Shown piece by piece: positions 1 to 6,300 of a stretch of 7,487 nt of DNA. Source of the DNA: Gammaproteobacteria bacterium (GTDB lineage Bacteria; Pseudomonadota; Gammaproteobacteria; Chromatiales; Chromatiaceae); contig JAJRUY010000344.1 in NCBI GenBank assembly GCA_024277555.1, positions 1 through 7,487 of the forward strand, given 5' to 3'. A program made the translations under genes and the position numbers. The stretch's first letter is position 1; each line of letters begins with the position of its first letter. Below the pieces are notes generated by a model, which worked only from the letters and a program-made list of their open reading frames with translations, searched no databases and was not told the DNA's origin.

Positions 1-2
1 AT

Positions 3-143
3 CCCTACACCTACCTGGTGGATGTGCTGCAGCGCGTCGACCTGCACGCAGCCAGTGAAGTCATGGATCTGACGCCGCGGGTGTGGAAAGAGAAGTTCGC
101 GGAAAATCCATTCCGGTCAGACTTGGCCTTGGTGCGTCAATAG
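3..143 (+). CDS. IS66-family transposase, C-terminal end only (partial)
   Basis: This is the last 46 codons of an open frame that enters from the left edge and stops at TAG 141-143. The residues read PYTYLVDVLQRVD, then LTPRVWKEKFAENPFRSDL. This is the typical ending of IS66-family DDE transposases (the short IS66 C-terminal element, where 'LTPRxWKExFAxNPxRSDL' is conserved). The catalytic DDE residues lie outside the window, so activity cannot be judged. A TTAC terminus 21 bp after the stop fits the right end of the element. Family assignment rests on recognising the tail alone, but that tail is distinctive. Confidence 0.85.
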   Translation, partial: PYTYLVDVLQRVDLHAASEVMDLTPRVWKEKFAENPFRSDLALVRQ

Positions 144-164
144 CGTCTTGGAATGACCGCTTAC
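144..164 (+). mobile_element. Right terminus of the IS66-family element
   Basis: Just after the transposase stop the sequence reads TGACCGCTTAC (154-164), which in reverse is GTAAGCGGTCA. IS66-family inverted repeats characteristically begin GTAA, often GTAAGCG, so the element probably ends at base 164. The expected 8-bp target duplication would start at 165 (CCTGGTAT). Its partner lies outside the window and cannot be tested here. Confidence 0.6.
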
Positions 165-260
165 CCTGGTATGGCGGTTTCCTTCCTGCAAGTATGTATC
201 ACCAACATTAAGTAAAGATTAACCCGGATATTTCACCAGGACACTGAAATAACAACATAA

Positions 261-371
261 GGGAACCTCGAATAATTCGTTTTTCGTTACCCCGGCGAAA
301 GCCGGGGTCTATATAAATCAGCAAGTTATGGATTCCGGCTTCCGCCGGAATGACGATTTTTCGAGGCGCCC
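261..371 (+). mobile_element. MITE-like 111-bp repeat, copy 1
   Basis: The termini are inverted: GGGAACCTCGAATAATTCG on the left against GGGCGCCTCGAAAAATCGTC read from the right. Inside are two hairpins: an 8-bp stem ACCCCGGC/GCCGGGGT with a GAAA loop (289-308), and ATTCCGGC/GCCGGAAT with a 4-base loop (332-351). ATAA flanks both sides exactly (257-260 and 372-375), which looks like a 4-bp target duplication. An 88% identical copy lies at 2166-2276 in the same orientation. Hairpin repeats of this general 'CCGGCGAAAGCCGG' type are widespread in proteobacteria. Read on the minus strand they give peptide strings such as VIPAEAGIH, which are not real proteins. The ends resemble IS5-family termini (GG....GAAyAA), so an IS5-type transposase could mobilise it; that is inference. 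Confidence 0.7.
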
Positions 372-450
372 ATAAGATGCGGTTTTTATTAACCATTGCA
401 TCTATATTAGCGAAGTGCAATATGTTATCGGGTGTTTGTTAAGTCCGCCC

Positions 451-553
451 TTGCACCGATCTTGTTGCCCAGAGACGATATTTCTTCACTCATCAATAGC
501 TTGGGCTATTGATGAGTGAAGAAATTCGCCTCTGAACAACAATCTCGGCACAA
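451..553. repeat. Long near-perfect palindrome (about 49-bp arms, 4-base loop)
   Basis: The inner arms 481-500 and 505-524 are perfect 20-bp reverse complements around a TTGG loop. Pairing continues outward to 451/553 with 42 of 49 aligned positions matched and one single-base bulge (T479). The first outer pairs run 470-478 against 526-534, then 462-467 against 537-542, 456-459 against 545-548 and 451-453 against 551-553. Weaker similarity between the arms extends further out, to about 429 and 580. There is no T-run next to it, and it is far larger than an intrinsic terminator. It may be two inverted copies of an element end, a structured non-coding RNA or a DNA hairpin. No function is assigned. 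Confidence 0.8.
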
Positions 554-667
554 TCATCAGACTTCCAGGTGAAACATCCGGGTTAAGAAAAGCAGGGTTT
601 ATTGCAAAACTTTCCCCATTGCGCCTTGTCGATAAAATGCATATGCTTCGATCAAAAGCATCACCCT

Positions 668-671
668 GGAG
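668..671 (+). promoter_or_regulatory. Shine-Dalgarno for gloA
   Basis: GGAG lies 8 bases before ATG 680. It supports that start over an in-frame ATG at 602, which would add 26 residues unrelated to the GloA family. Confidence 0.75.
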
Positions 672-679
672 TTTTTCCC

Positions 680-1063
680 ATGCGCATACTGCATACCATG
701 CTGCGGGTTGGAGACCTGCAAAAATCCATTGATTTTTATACAAATATTCTGGGTATGAAACTGCTTCGACAGCAGGATTATCCGGATGGCAGCTTTACCC
801 TGGCTTTTTTGGGCTATGGTGATGAGAGTCAAAATACCGTTCTGGAACTGACCTACAACTGGGGTGTGAGCCACTATGACCCCGGCACTGGCTTTGGCCA
901 TATCGCCATCGCTGTGGATGATGTGTATGCAGCCACCGAGAAAGCCCGTGAGCGTGGGGCCAGAATACTGCGCGATGCAGGGCCAATGAACGCTGGCACC
1001 ACCATCATTGCCTTCCTGGAAGACCCTGATGGCTACCAGATAGAATTACTGAGCGACCGCTGA
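680..1063 (+). CDS. gloA: Lactoylglutathione lyase (glyoxalase I), Ni/Co type
   Basis: GloA converts the hemithioacetal of methylglyoxal and glutathione into S-lactoylglutathione, the first step of the cytosolic glyoxalase pathway. The 127-residue protein opens MRILHTMLRVGDLQKSIDFY, close to E. coli GloA. It holds two beta-alpha-beta-beta-beta modules of the vicinal oxygen chelate fold. All four metal ligands of the E. coli enzyme fall at the same positions: His5, Glu56 (in VLELTYNW), His74 (in GFGHIAIAVDD) and Glu122 (in EDPDGYQIEL). The short length without the insertions of eukaryotic zinc enzymes points to the Ni/Co class. The start at 680 follows the family N terminus and the GGAG at 668-671. 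The gene stands alone, with the repeat-rich region upstream and a convergent methyltransferase downstream. No convincing sigma-70 promoter was found. It is complete, with no sign of damage. Confidence 0.96.
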   Translation: MRILHTMLRVGDLQKSIDFYTNILGMKLLRQQDYPDGSFTLAFLGYGDESQNTVLELTYNWGVSHYDPGTGFGHIAIAVDDVYAATEKARERGARILRDAGPMNAGTTIIAFLEDPDGYQIELLSDR

Positions 1064-1143
1064 ACCGAAGAACAGATGCACCAGATCCGGTTCAGAGCTC
1101 TCTCCCTGAGAGCCGCTACAATCCGCTCTTTCCTGCGCTCGCA

Positions 1144-1749
1144 TCAGGCAGCACTGATCCGCACGAAGAGTGCGGCATAATGATAGGGATCAACATCAAC
1201 GACATCTTCGAGCTTAAACCCGGCAGGTTCAACTGCAAGCCGCACATCTTCCGGATCCATGCGCAACCCGGTATCCGGTCCGCGAGGTTTACCCAGCACC
1301 ACAGTTTCTTCCCGGGGAAGGCGATGCCAGTTAATCACTGCAAAGCGGCCTCCCGGCTTCAGCGCATCATGCACTGCAGCAGATAGTGCTATTTTGTCAG
1401 GCACGCCATGGAATGCATTGGCGATAAACACAAGGTCTACAGGCGTGTTAATCCGCGCAGGCAGTTCCCGTGCGTCACCGAGAATCGCATGAAAACCAGG
1501 ATACCCGGCGCAAGCCTGCTTTGCCTGATCAAGCAATTCGGCATCCAGATCCAACGCCCACACCGCACCCGGCTGCACCAGTGAGCAAAGGGGACGGGTA
1601 AAATGACCATCACCACAACACAGATCGACCACATCCATCCCCGGCTCAATGCCAATGGCCCTGAGTACAGCATCCGGATCAGGCCAGAGCGCATGCCACC
1701 AGTCCTTGTCTGGCATAACTGTGGCCGGAAAAAGCCTTTCATCATTCAT
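1144..1749 (-). CDS. Class I SAM-dependent methyltransferase
   Basis: This 201-residue protein has a Rossmann-like methyltransferase core. Motif I is VVDLCCGDGHFT (residues 40-51), binding S-adenosylmethionine. An acidic residue that would hold the SAM ribose lies in ALDLD (65-69). GDAREL is at 91-96, the post-motif strand VDLVFIANAFHGV at 104-116, and LKPGGRFAVINWH at 130-142 follows the usual 'LKPGG' motif. This resembles the broad Methyltransf_11/25 class, and the substrate cannot be told. It is shorter than arsenite methyltransferases (ArsM) and lacks their obvious conserved cysteine arrangement, so the neighbouring ArsR gene alone does not make it ArsM. A GGAG-containing purine run upstream of ATG 1747-1749 (complement at 1753-1759) is a good ribosome site. 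It is divergent from arsR across 100 bp, suggesting shared control. The cysteine pair in motif I (Cys44, Cys45) is a little unusual but does occur in such enzymes. Confidence 0.85.
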   Translation of the reverse strand: MNDERLFPATVMPDKDWWHALWPDPDAVLRAIGIEPGMDVVDLCCGDGHFTRPLCSLVQPGAVWALDLDAELLDQAKQACAGYPGFHAILGDARELPARINTPVDLVFIANAFHGVPDKIALSAAVHDALKPGGRFAVINWHRLPREETVVLGKPRGPDTGLRMDPEDVRLAVEPAGFKLEDVVDVDPYHYAALFVRISAA

Positions 1750-1767
1750 ACCCTGCCCTCCACATTA

Positions 1768-1796
1768 TTGACAGCTTGTCAGCCATCAGTGACTAT
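1768..1796 (+). promoter_or_regulatory. Putative sigma-70 promoter for the arsR-family gene
   Basis: A perfect TTGACA -35 box (1768-1773) is followed, after a 17-bp spacer, by GACTAT (1791-1796). That hexamer keeps the important A2 and T6 of the -10 box but matches only 3 of 6. A better -10-like TATTAT occurs at 1817-1822 but has no partner at the right distance. Transcription would start near 1803, giving a leader of about 47 bases. Confidence 0.4.
1769..1781. promoter_or_regulatory. Putative operator TGACA-N3-TGTCA
   Basis: A perfect 5-bp inverted repeat around GCT overlaps the -35 box and lies between the divergent methyltransferase and arsR genes. ArsR-family dimers bind inverted repeats that overlap promoters, so this is the natural candidate site for autoregulation. 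Short palindromes also arise by chance, hence the modest confidence. Confidence 0.35.
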
Positions 1797-1849
1797 CCCA
1801 ACGGACAACCGCAGACTATTATCGTCTTGGTACATGAGCGAACACACAT

Positions 1850-2158
1850 ATGAGCATTGACACATATAGTTATGACGAAGTCAAGGAGCTGAGCCGTTTG
1901 TTCAAGCTGCTTGCAGAACCAAACCGGCTGAATATCCTTTGCAATCTGGGCATGGAATGCCGACCTGTTTCTGACATCGTCGCTGCTACCGGGCTTTCAC
2001 AGACCAACGTGTCATTCCATTTACGCACATTACGGGAGGCTGGACTGGTGCGTCCGGAGCGACAGGGGGCTTTTGTCTATTACTGCTTGCCAGATGTAAA
2101 GTTGCTGTCACTACTTGAGCAGACAAAAGAATGGATCAGGCTTCGCCACAAAACATAA
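1850..2158 (+). CDS. ArsR-family winged-helix transcriptional regulator
   Basis: This 102-residue repressor-type protein has the ArsR/SmtB fold. An N-terminal helix (EVKELSRLFKLLAEPNRLNIL, 10-30) leads to the helix-turn-helix, with recognition helix LSQTNVSFHLRTLREAGLV at about 49-67 and the beta wing RQGAFVYYCL at 71-80. The classical metal site of ArsR (ELCVCD) reads ECRPVSD here. Cys31, Cys37 and Cys79 are the only cysteines, so the inducer may not be arsenite, or the site is built differently. ATG 1850 is the only possible ATG in frame, because TGA at 1835-1837 closes the frame upstream. The ribosome site is weak. A second ATGAGC 16 bases upstream is out of frame and yields only eight codons. 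The gene is divergent from the methyltransferase, its likely target. A MITE-like repeat begins seven bases after its stop. The symbol arsR is withheld because no arsenic genes are nearby. Confidence 0.88.
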   Translation: MSIDTYSYDEVKELSRLFKLLAEPNRLNILCNLGMECRPVSDIVAATGLSQTNVSFHLRTLREAGLVRPERQGAFVYYCLPDVKLLSLLEQTKEWIRLRHKT

Positions 2159-2165
2159 AACATAA

Positions 2166-2276
2166 GGGAACCTCGAATAATTCGTTTTTCGTCACCCCGG
2201 CGAAAGCCGGGGTCCATATAAATCAACAGGTTGTGGATACCGGCCTGCGCCGGTATGACAATTATTCGAAGCACCC
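2166..2276 (+). mobile_element. MITE-like 111-bp repeat, copy 2
   Basis: It has the same length and orientation as copy 1 (261-371) and matches it at about 98 of 111 positions. The first hairpin (ACCCCGGC-GAAA-GCCGGGGT, 2194-2213) is unchanged. The second stem (2237-2256) reads ATACCGGC/GCCGGTAT where copy 1 has ATTCCGGC/GCCGGAAT, a compensatory pair change. Flanks are ATAA on the left and TTAA on the right. The similarity between copies also takes in the flanking AACATAA and TAAGAT, so the true repeat may be 125 bp (2159-2283). It lies between the convergent arsR-type and exported-protein genes, and its hairpins may end or stabilise the arsR transcript. Confidence 0.7.
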
Positions 2277-2345
2277 TTAAGATACTGAATAGTATAGATA
2301 AACACTGATATCCAGAGCGTTCTGGTGAAATATACGAGAGCCGTT

Positions 2346-2380
2346 CCTGTTGCTCATGCGCAATTCCCCAGAGCAACAGG
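2346..2380 (-). terminator. Hairpin downstream of the exported-protein gene (distal)
   Basis: A perfect 10-bp stem CCTGTTGCTC/GAGCAACAGG encloses a 15-base loop. It lies about 75 bases past the stop of the minus-strand gene ending at 2456. There is no U-run, so it may protect the transcript 3' end rather than terminate on its own. Confidence 0.3.
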
Positions 2381-2398
2381 ATGCCGCCATCAAAGCTA

Positions 2399-2421
2399 CT
2401 GCCGCCCGGAGGGGGCGGCAG
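2399..2421 (-). terminator. Probable terminator of the exported-protein gene (proximal)
   Basis: A GC-rich 9-bp stem CTGCCGCCC/GGGCGGCAG with a 5-base loop lies 35 bases beyond the minus-strand stop. On that strand it is followed by TAGCTTT, a weak U-rich tract. Stem strength and position suit an intrinsic terminator, while the short T-tract lowers confidence. Confidence 0.45.
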
Positions 2422-2455
2422 CAAGGCCTTGCCAATATTTGCCTCAGCAGGAACA

Positions 2456-3244
2456 TCAATTCCAGTGGCCCCGACCCCAGGGGAAAGGCGCAAAGCCGTC
2501 ATTCCAGCCCTCACGCGGCCAGAAGCGGTTGCCATGGTCGTCATCACCATATCTGCAGCTGGGGATTACACCTTTCCGGCACAGGGTTCTGCGCCATTCA
2601 TATTTGATGAATTTCTTGAACATGGGCTTCTTGCGCGCCTTGAACTTGACCCTGTGGCTTGGTGACCATTCGCTTTCACCAAACCCGGTACCGGCGGAAT
2701 CACGCATGGCTTCGCTGCGGGCCGAATAGCCTTCCCGCTTCTTCTGCATACTGTATTCATGACGCTTGCGATGCTTTTCCCCATAGACCGCCACGGCGAT
2801 TACGCCCATGGCACTATGATCACCCCAGGCATCGGCATAGGAATCATCAACATCGGTAAAATAGAAACGATTGACCCGCTGCCGACTGGTGCGCCAGCCT
2901 TCGTATTCCGCAGTTTCCCAAGGACCCAGCACATATTTTGACTCTCCGCGCCGGAGCCAGGATTTTGCACCACTGATGATATTCCTGCCATCAACGGAAA
3001 TCACCACCCCGATGCGCTCGCCACTGCGGTTACGCACACGAATGCGGTAGCGCTCGCCATCGCGCACTGCAATATAGGCACGCTGCCGACTGTCATATGA
3101 ACGGGCCGGATACTGGCGCAACTCCCCGCGGTTGTCTGAAATCACTTCGATCTCGACATTCTCATGATACTCACTTGCCATGGCCCATATGGGCAGGCTC
3201 GACAGCAAGACCACAAGAAACAGTATTGTTTTTGACTTGTACAT
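2456..3244 (-). CDS. Exported protein of unknown function
   Basis: This 262-residue protein begins with a Sec signal peptide: MYKSK, then the hydrophobic run TILFLVVLLSSLPIWA, and likely cleavage after AMA (residue 23). The mature protein is periplasmic or extracellular. Residues about 30-155 form a compact beta-rich region with IRVRNRSGERIGVVISVDGR, then GPWETAEYEGWRTS and RFYFTDVDDSYADAWGDHSAMG. I recall similar strings from uncharacterised exported proteins of proteobacteria, but no function is known to me. Residues about 156-262 are rich in Lys and Arg and end in a Trp/Gly/Pro-rich tail (FWPREGWNDGFAPFPWGRG). The two cysteines (222, 230) could form a disulfide. ATG 3242-3244 is preferred over the in-frame ATG 3248-3250 because GGAG lies 7 bases before it but only one base before the other. 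It is divergent from mfd across 132 bp, with no clear promoter for either gene. Confidence 0.8.
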   Translation of the reverse strand: MYKSKTILFLVVLLSSLPIWAMASEYHENVEIEVISDNRGELRQYPARSYDSRQRAYIAVRDGERYRIRVRNRSGERIGVVISVDGRNIISGAKSWLRRGESKYVLGPWETAEYEGWRTSRQRVNRFYFTDVDDSYADAWGDHSAMGVIAVAVYGEKHRKRHEYSMQKKREGYSARSEAMRDSAGTGFGESEWSPSHRVKFKARKKPMFKKFIKYEWRRTLCRKGVIPSCRYGDDDHGNRFWPREGWNDGFAPFPWGRGHWN

Positions 3245-3251
3245 AAGCATT

Positions 3252-3255
3252 CTCC
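3252..3255 (-). promoter_or_regulatory. Shine-Dalgarno deciding the start of the exported-protein gene
   Basis: GGAG on the minus strand lies 7 bases from ATG 3244. It is too close to the alternative ATG 3250, which would add only Met-Leu. Confidence 0.6.
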
Positions 3256-3376
3256 GTCAGTCAGTTTGCAGCTACAGCTTATCCAGATCCGCCTGAACGA
3301 AACCTGAACAGATTGAAACAACTTCCCCGCCGGGTCGATACCAAGCCGCATCTGGGTATGCGACAATACGCGCCGC

Positions 3377-6300
3377 ATGAAACCGCCTGTTGAACAAACC
3401 ACTTCCGCTACCCAGCCCCCGTTGCCGGAAAAACCCGGCGAGCGCCTGCAATGGGGGCGCTGCAGCGGAGCTGTACATGAGCTGACGATTGCCCAGGCTG
3501 CCCGGCAATGGCCTGGCCTGGTAGTGGTGGTTGCCCGGGATGTGCAGGAAGCGGCTCGCCTGGAACAGACGCTGGGCTTTTTCCTTCAGGACAAGCAGCT
3601 GCCAATCCTGCATTTTCCGGACTGGGAAACCCTCCCCTATGACGTTTTCTCACCACTGCCAGAGCTGGTATCCCAGCGTCTATTGACCCTGCATCAACTG
3701 CAATCCGCAAATAAAGGCATCATCATCGTGCCCGTAGCGACATTGCAGCAGCGCATTTTGCCGCCAGATTATCTGAATATCTGCAACCTGGTGCTGGATA
3801 CCGGTGGCCAGCTGGACATCAAAAGCTTCCGGCAGCGCTTGGAGAACTCGGGTTATCACTGCGTCTCCCAGGTTATGGGACATGGCGAATTCGCTGTGCG
3901 CGGCTCACTGCTGGATCTGTTTCCCATGGGTGCAACCCGGCCCTATCGCATTGATCTGTTCGACGATGAAATCGACAGCATCCGCCTGTTCGACCCGGAA
4001 ACCCAGCGTTCTTCGGAAAAAGTGGAAAAGATTCGCCTGTTACCTGCACGGGAATTCCCACTGGACAAAGAAGCAATCACCCGTTTCCGCCGCCAGTATC
4101 GCAACCGGTTTGAAGGCGACCCTCAATCCAGCCTGATCTACCGGGAAGTCAGTAACGGAAACATGCCCGGCGGACTGGAATACTATCTGCCACTGTTCCA
4201 TGAACAAACAGCCACATTGTTTGATTATCTGGGAGAAAACTGCCTGGTCATACAGCCCCCGGACATCCCCCAGGAGGCAGCGCATTTCTACCAGCAGGTA
4301 GAAGAGCGCCACGAGCAGCGTCGCCATGATCTCGAACGCCCCCTGCTACCCCCCGCACAGCTGTATCTGAATGCAGACGAATTGGTACACAATCTAAAGC
4401 AATATGCCGGCGTACATTGGCGCACCGGCAGTGTAGACGAGCGGCGCAAGGGATTTAGCCGGCATTTCAACTTCGACACCACTCCCCTGCCCGGCCTCGC
4501 TATACAGGCCCGCGCAGCACGCCCCGCAGGACTGCTGCAGGATTTTCTCGCCAACCGGAAATCACGCACACTGTTCACCGCAGAAAGCGCCGGTCGGCGG
4601 GAACATCTGCTGCAAACCCTGACAGAATTCCAGCTGCGCCCAACCGTTGTGGAAAACCTGCAGGAGTTTCTTCAAAGCAACATCCCTTTGGGTATCACCG
4701 TCGCACCGCTGGAAGAAGGGCTGGATCTTACCGACACTGACCTGACCATCATCCCCGAAACCCTGCTTCTGGGAGAACGGGTGCGCCAGACCCGCAAGCG
4801 CCGCAAGGCAGGGCCGGATGCAGACCAGGTAGTGCGCAACCTGGCGGAACTGCAGATCGGCTCGCCGGTGGTGCATGAAGAGCATGGCGTGGGACGCTAC
4901 CTGGGGCTGCAAAGCCTGGACGTGGGCGGCATGTCCACAGAATTCCTCACCCTGGAATATGCCCGGGGTGACAAGCTGTATGTGCCGGTTTCCGCCCTGC
5001 ATCTGATCAGCCGCTACACCGGCGCCACGGAAGAGAATGCGCCCCTGCACCGTCTGGGCAGTGACCAGTGGGAAAAGGCCAGGCGCCGGGCGGCAGAGAA
5101 AGTGCGCGATGCCGCCGCCGAGCTGCTGGAGATCTACGCCCGCCGTGAAGTACGTCAAGGCTTCTCCTTCCCCCCGGCAGGCGAGGAATATTCACAGTTC
5201 AGCGCTGAATTCGAATTCGAGGAAACACCAGACCAGCAATCCGCCATCGAAGATGTCATCGCCGACATGACTTCAACCAGACCCATGGATCGCGTGGTTT
5301 GCGGCGATGTGGGTTTTGGCAAGACCGAAGTTGCCATGCGCGCTGCGTTCATTGCGGTGCAGGGTGGCAAACAGGTTGCCATACTGGTTCCCACTACCCT
5401 GCTGGCGCAGCAGCACTACGACAACTTCAGCGACCGCTTCGCCGACTGGCCAATAAAGATCGCCTCCCTGTCACGCTTCAACTCCGCAAAGGAAACCAGT
5501 GCAGTACTCAAAGGACTGGAAACAGGAACCGTGGACATTGTCGTGGGCACACATAAAATCCTCAGCGAGCAAATCAAATTCAGGAACCTGGGGCTGGTCA
5601 TCATCGACGAAGAACATCGCTTTGGCGTACGCCACAAGGAGCGCCTCAAGGCGATGCGTGCCGAAGTAGACATTCTGACCCTTACCGCAACCCCCATTCC
5701 ACGCACCCTGAACATGGCCATGTCCGGAATGCGCGATCTGTCCATCATCGCCACCCCTCCGGCAAAGCGCCAACCGATAAAAACCTTTGTCCAGCAATGG
5801 AATGATGCACTCGTCAGCGAAGCCTGTCAGCGTGAACTGCAGCGCGGCGGCCAGGTGTATGTGTTGCACAATGAAGTCAGCAGCATCGAGCGCATGGTCA
5901 GGGATATCGAAAAACTGCTGCCCGGAGCCCGGGTGAACTTCGCCCACGGCCAAATGCGCGAGCGCGAACTGGAGCGCATCATGCGCGACTTCTACCACCA
6001 GCGCTTCAATATCCTGGTGGCCACCACCATCATCGAAAGCGGCATCGACGTGCCCACAGCCAACACCATCATCATCAACCGCGCCGACAAGCTGGGACTG
6101 GCCCAGCTGCACCAACTGCGCGGGCGCGTGGGACGCTCCCATCACCGTGCCTACGCCTATCTCATCACCCCACCGCCCAAGGCCATGACCAAAGACGCAG
6201 TCAAGCGCCTGCAAGCACTGGAAGCCCTCGAAGACCTGGGAGCAGGCTTCACTCTGGCCACGCATGATCTGGAAATCCGCGGTGCTGGAGAACTGCTGGG

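Larger units (their letters stand above)
219..586. mobile_element. Segment bounded by 22-bp inverted repeats, probable non-autonomous or decayed element
   Basis: Bases 219-240 and the reverse complement of 565-586 match at 20 of 22 positions; the shared core is TTAACCCGGATRTTTCACC. They face each other as terminal inverted repeats do. The enclosed 368 bp contain no credible protein gene. They hold the 111-bp repeat copy 1 (261-371), an AT-rich stretch (379-450) in which I see nothing, and the long palindrome at 451-553. Subtracting the nested repeat leaves about 250 bp, a size typical of miniature transposable elements. I could not assign the terminal repeat to a named IS family, and no clean target duplication is obvious. 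The inverted repeats are seen directly; that they are transposon ends is inference. Confidence 0.5.

Noticed and set aside
208..420. Minus-strand frame of 70 codons containing VIPAEAGIH
   Set aside because: It is a translation of repeat copy 1, with no ribosome site or family resemblance outside it.
451..553. Palindrome as an integron attC site
   Set aside because: No integrase or cassette array is present, and the RYYYAAC/GTTRRRY ends and paired extrahelical bases expected of attC are not evident.
602..679. N-terminal extension of GloA from an ATG at 602
   Set aside because: The family starts at MRxLHTMLRV, and a proper GGAG precedes ATG 680.
1097..1113. Hairpin GCTCTC/GAGAGC between gloA and the methyltransferase as a bidirectional terminator
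   Set aside because: The stem is only 6 bp and no T-run follows on either strand.
2080..2550. Minus-strand frame of 156 codons containing VIPAQAGIH
   Set aside because: It reads through repeat copy 2 and the end of arsR. The peptide string is the known by-product of translating this type of hairpin repeat.
3358..3393. Eleven-codon leader frame overlapping the mfd start
   Set aside because: It has no ribosome site, is out of frame with mfd and shows no attenuator-like structure.
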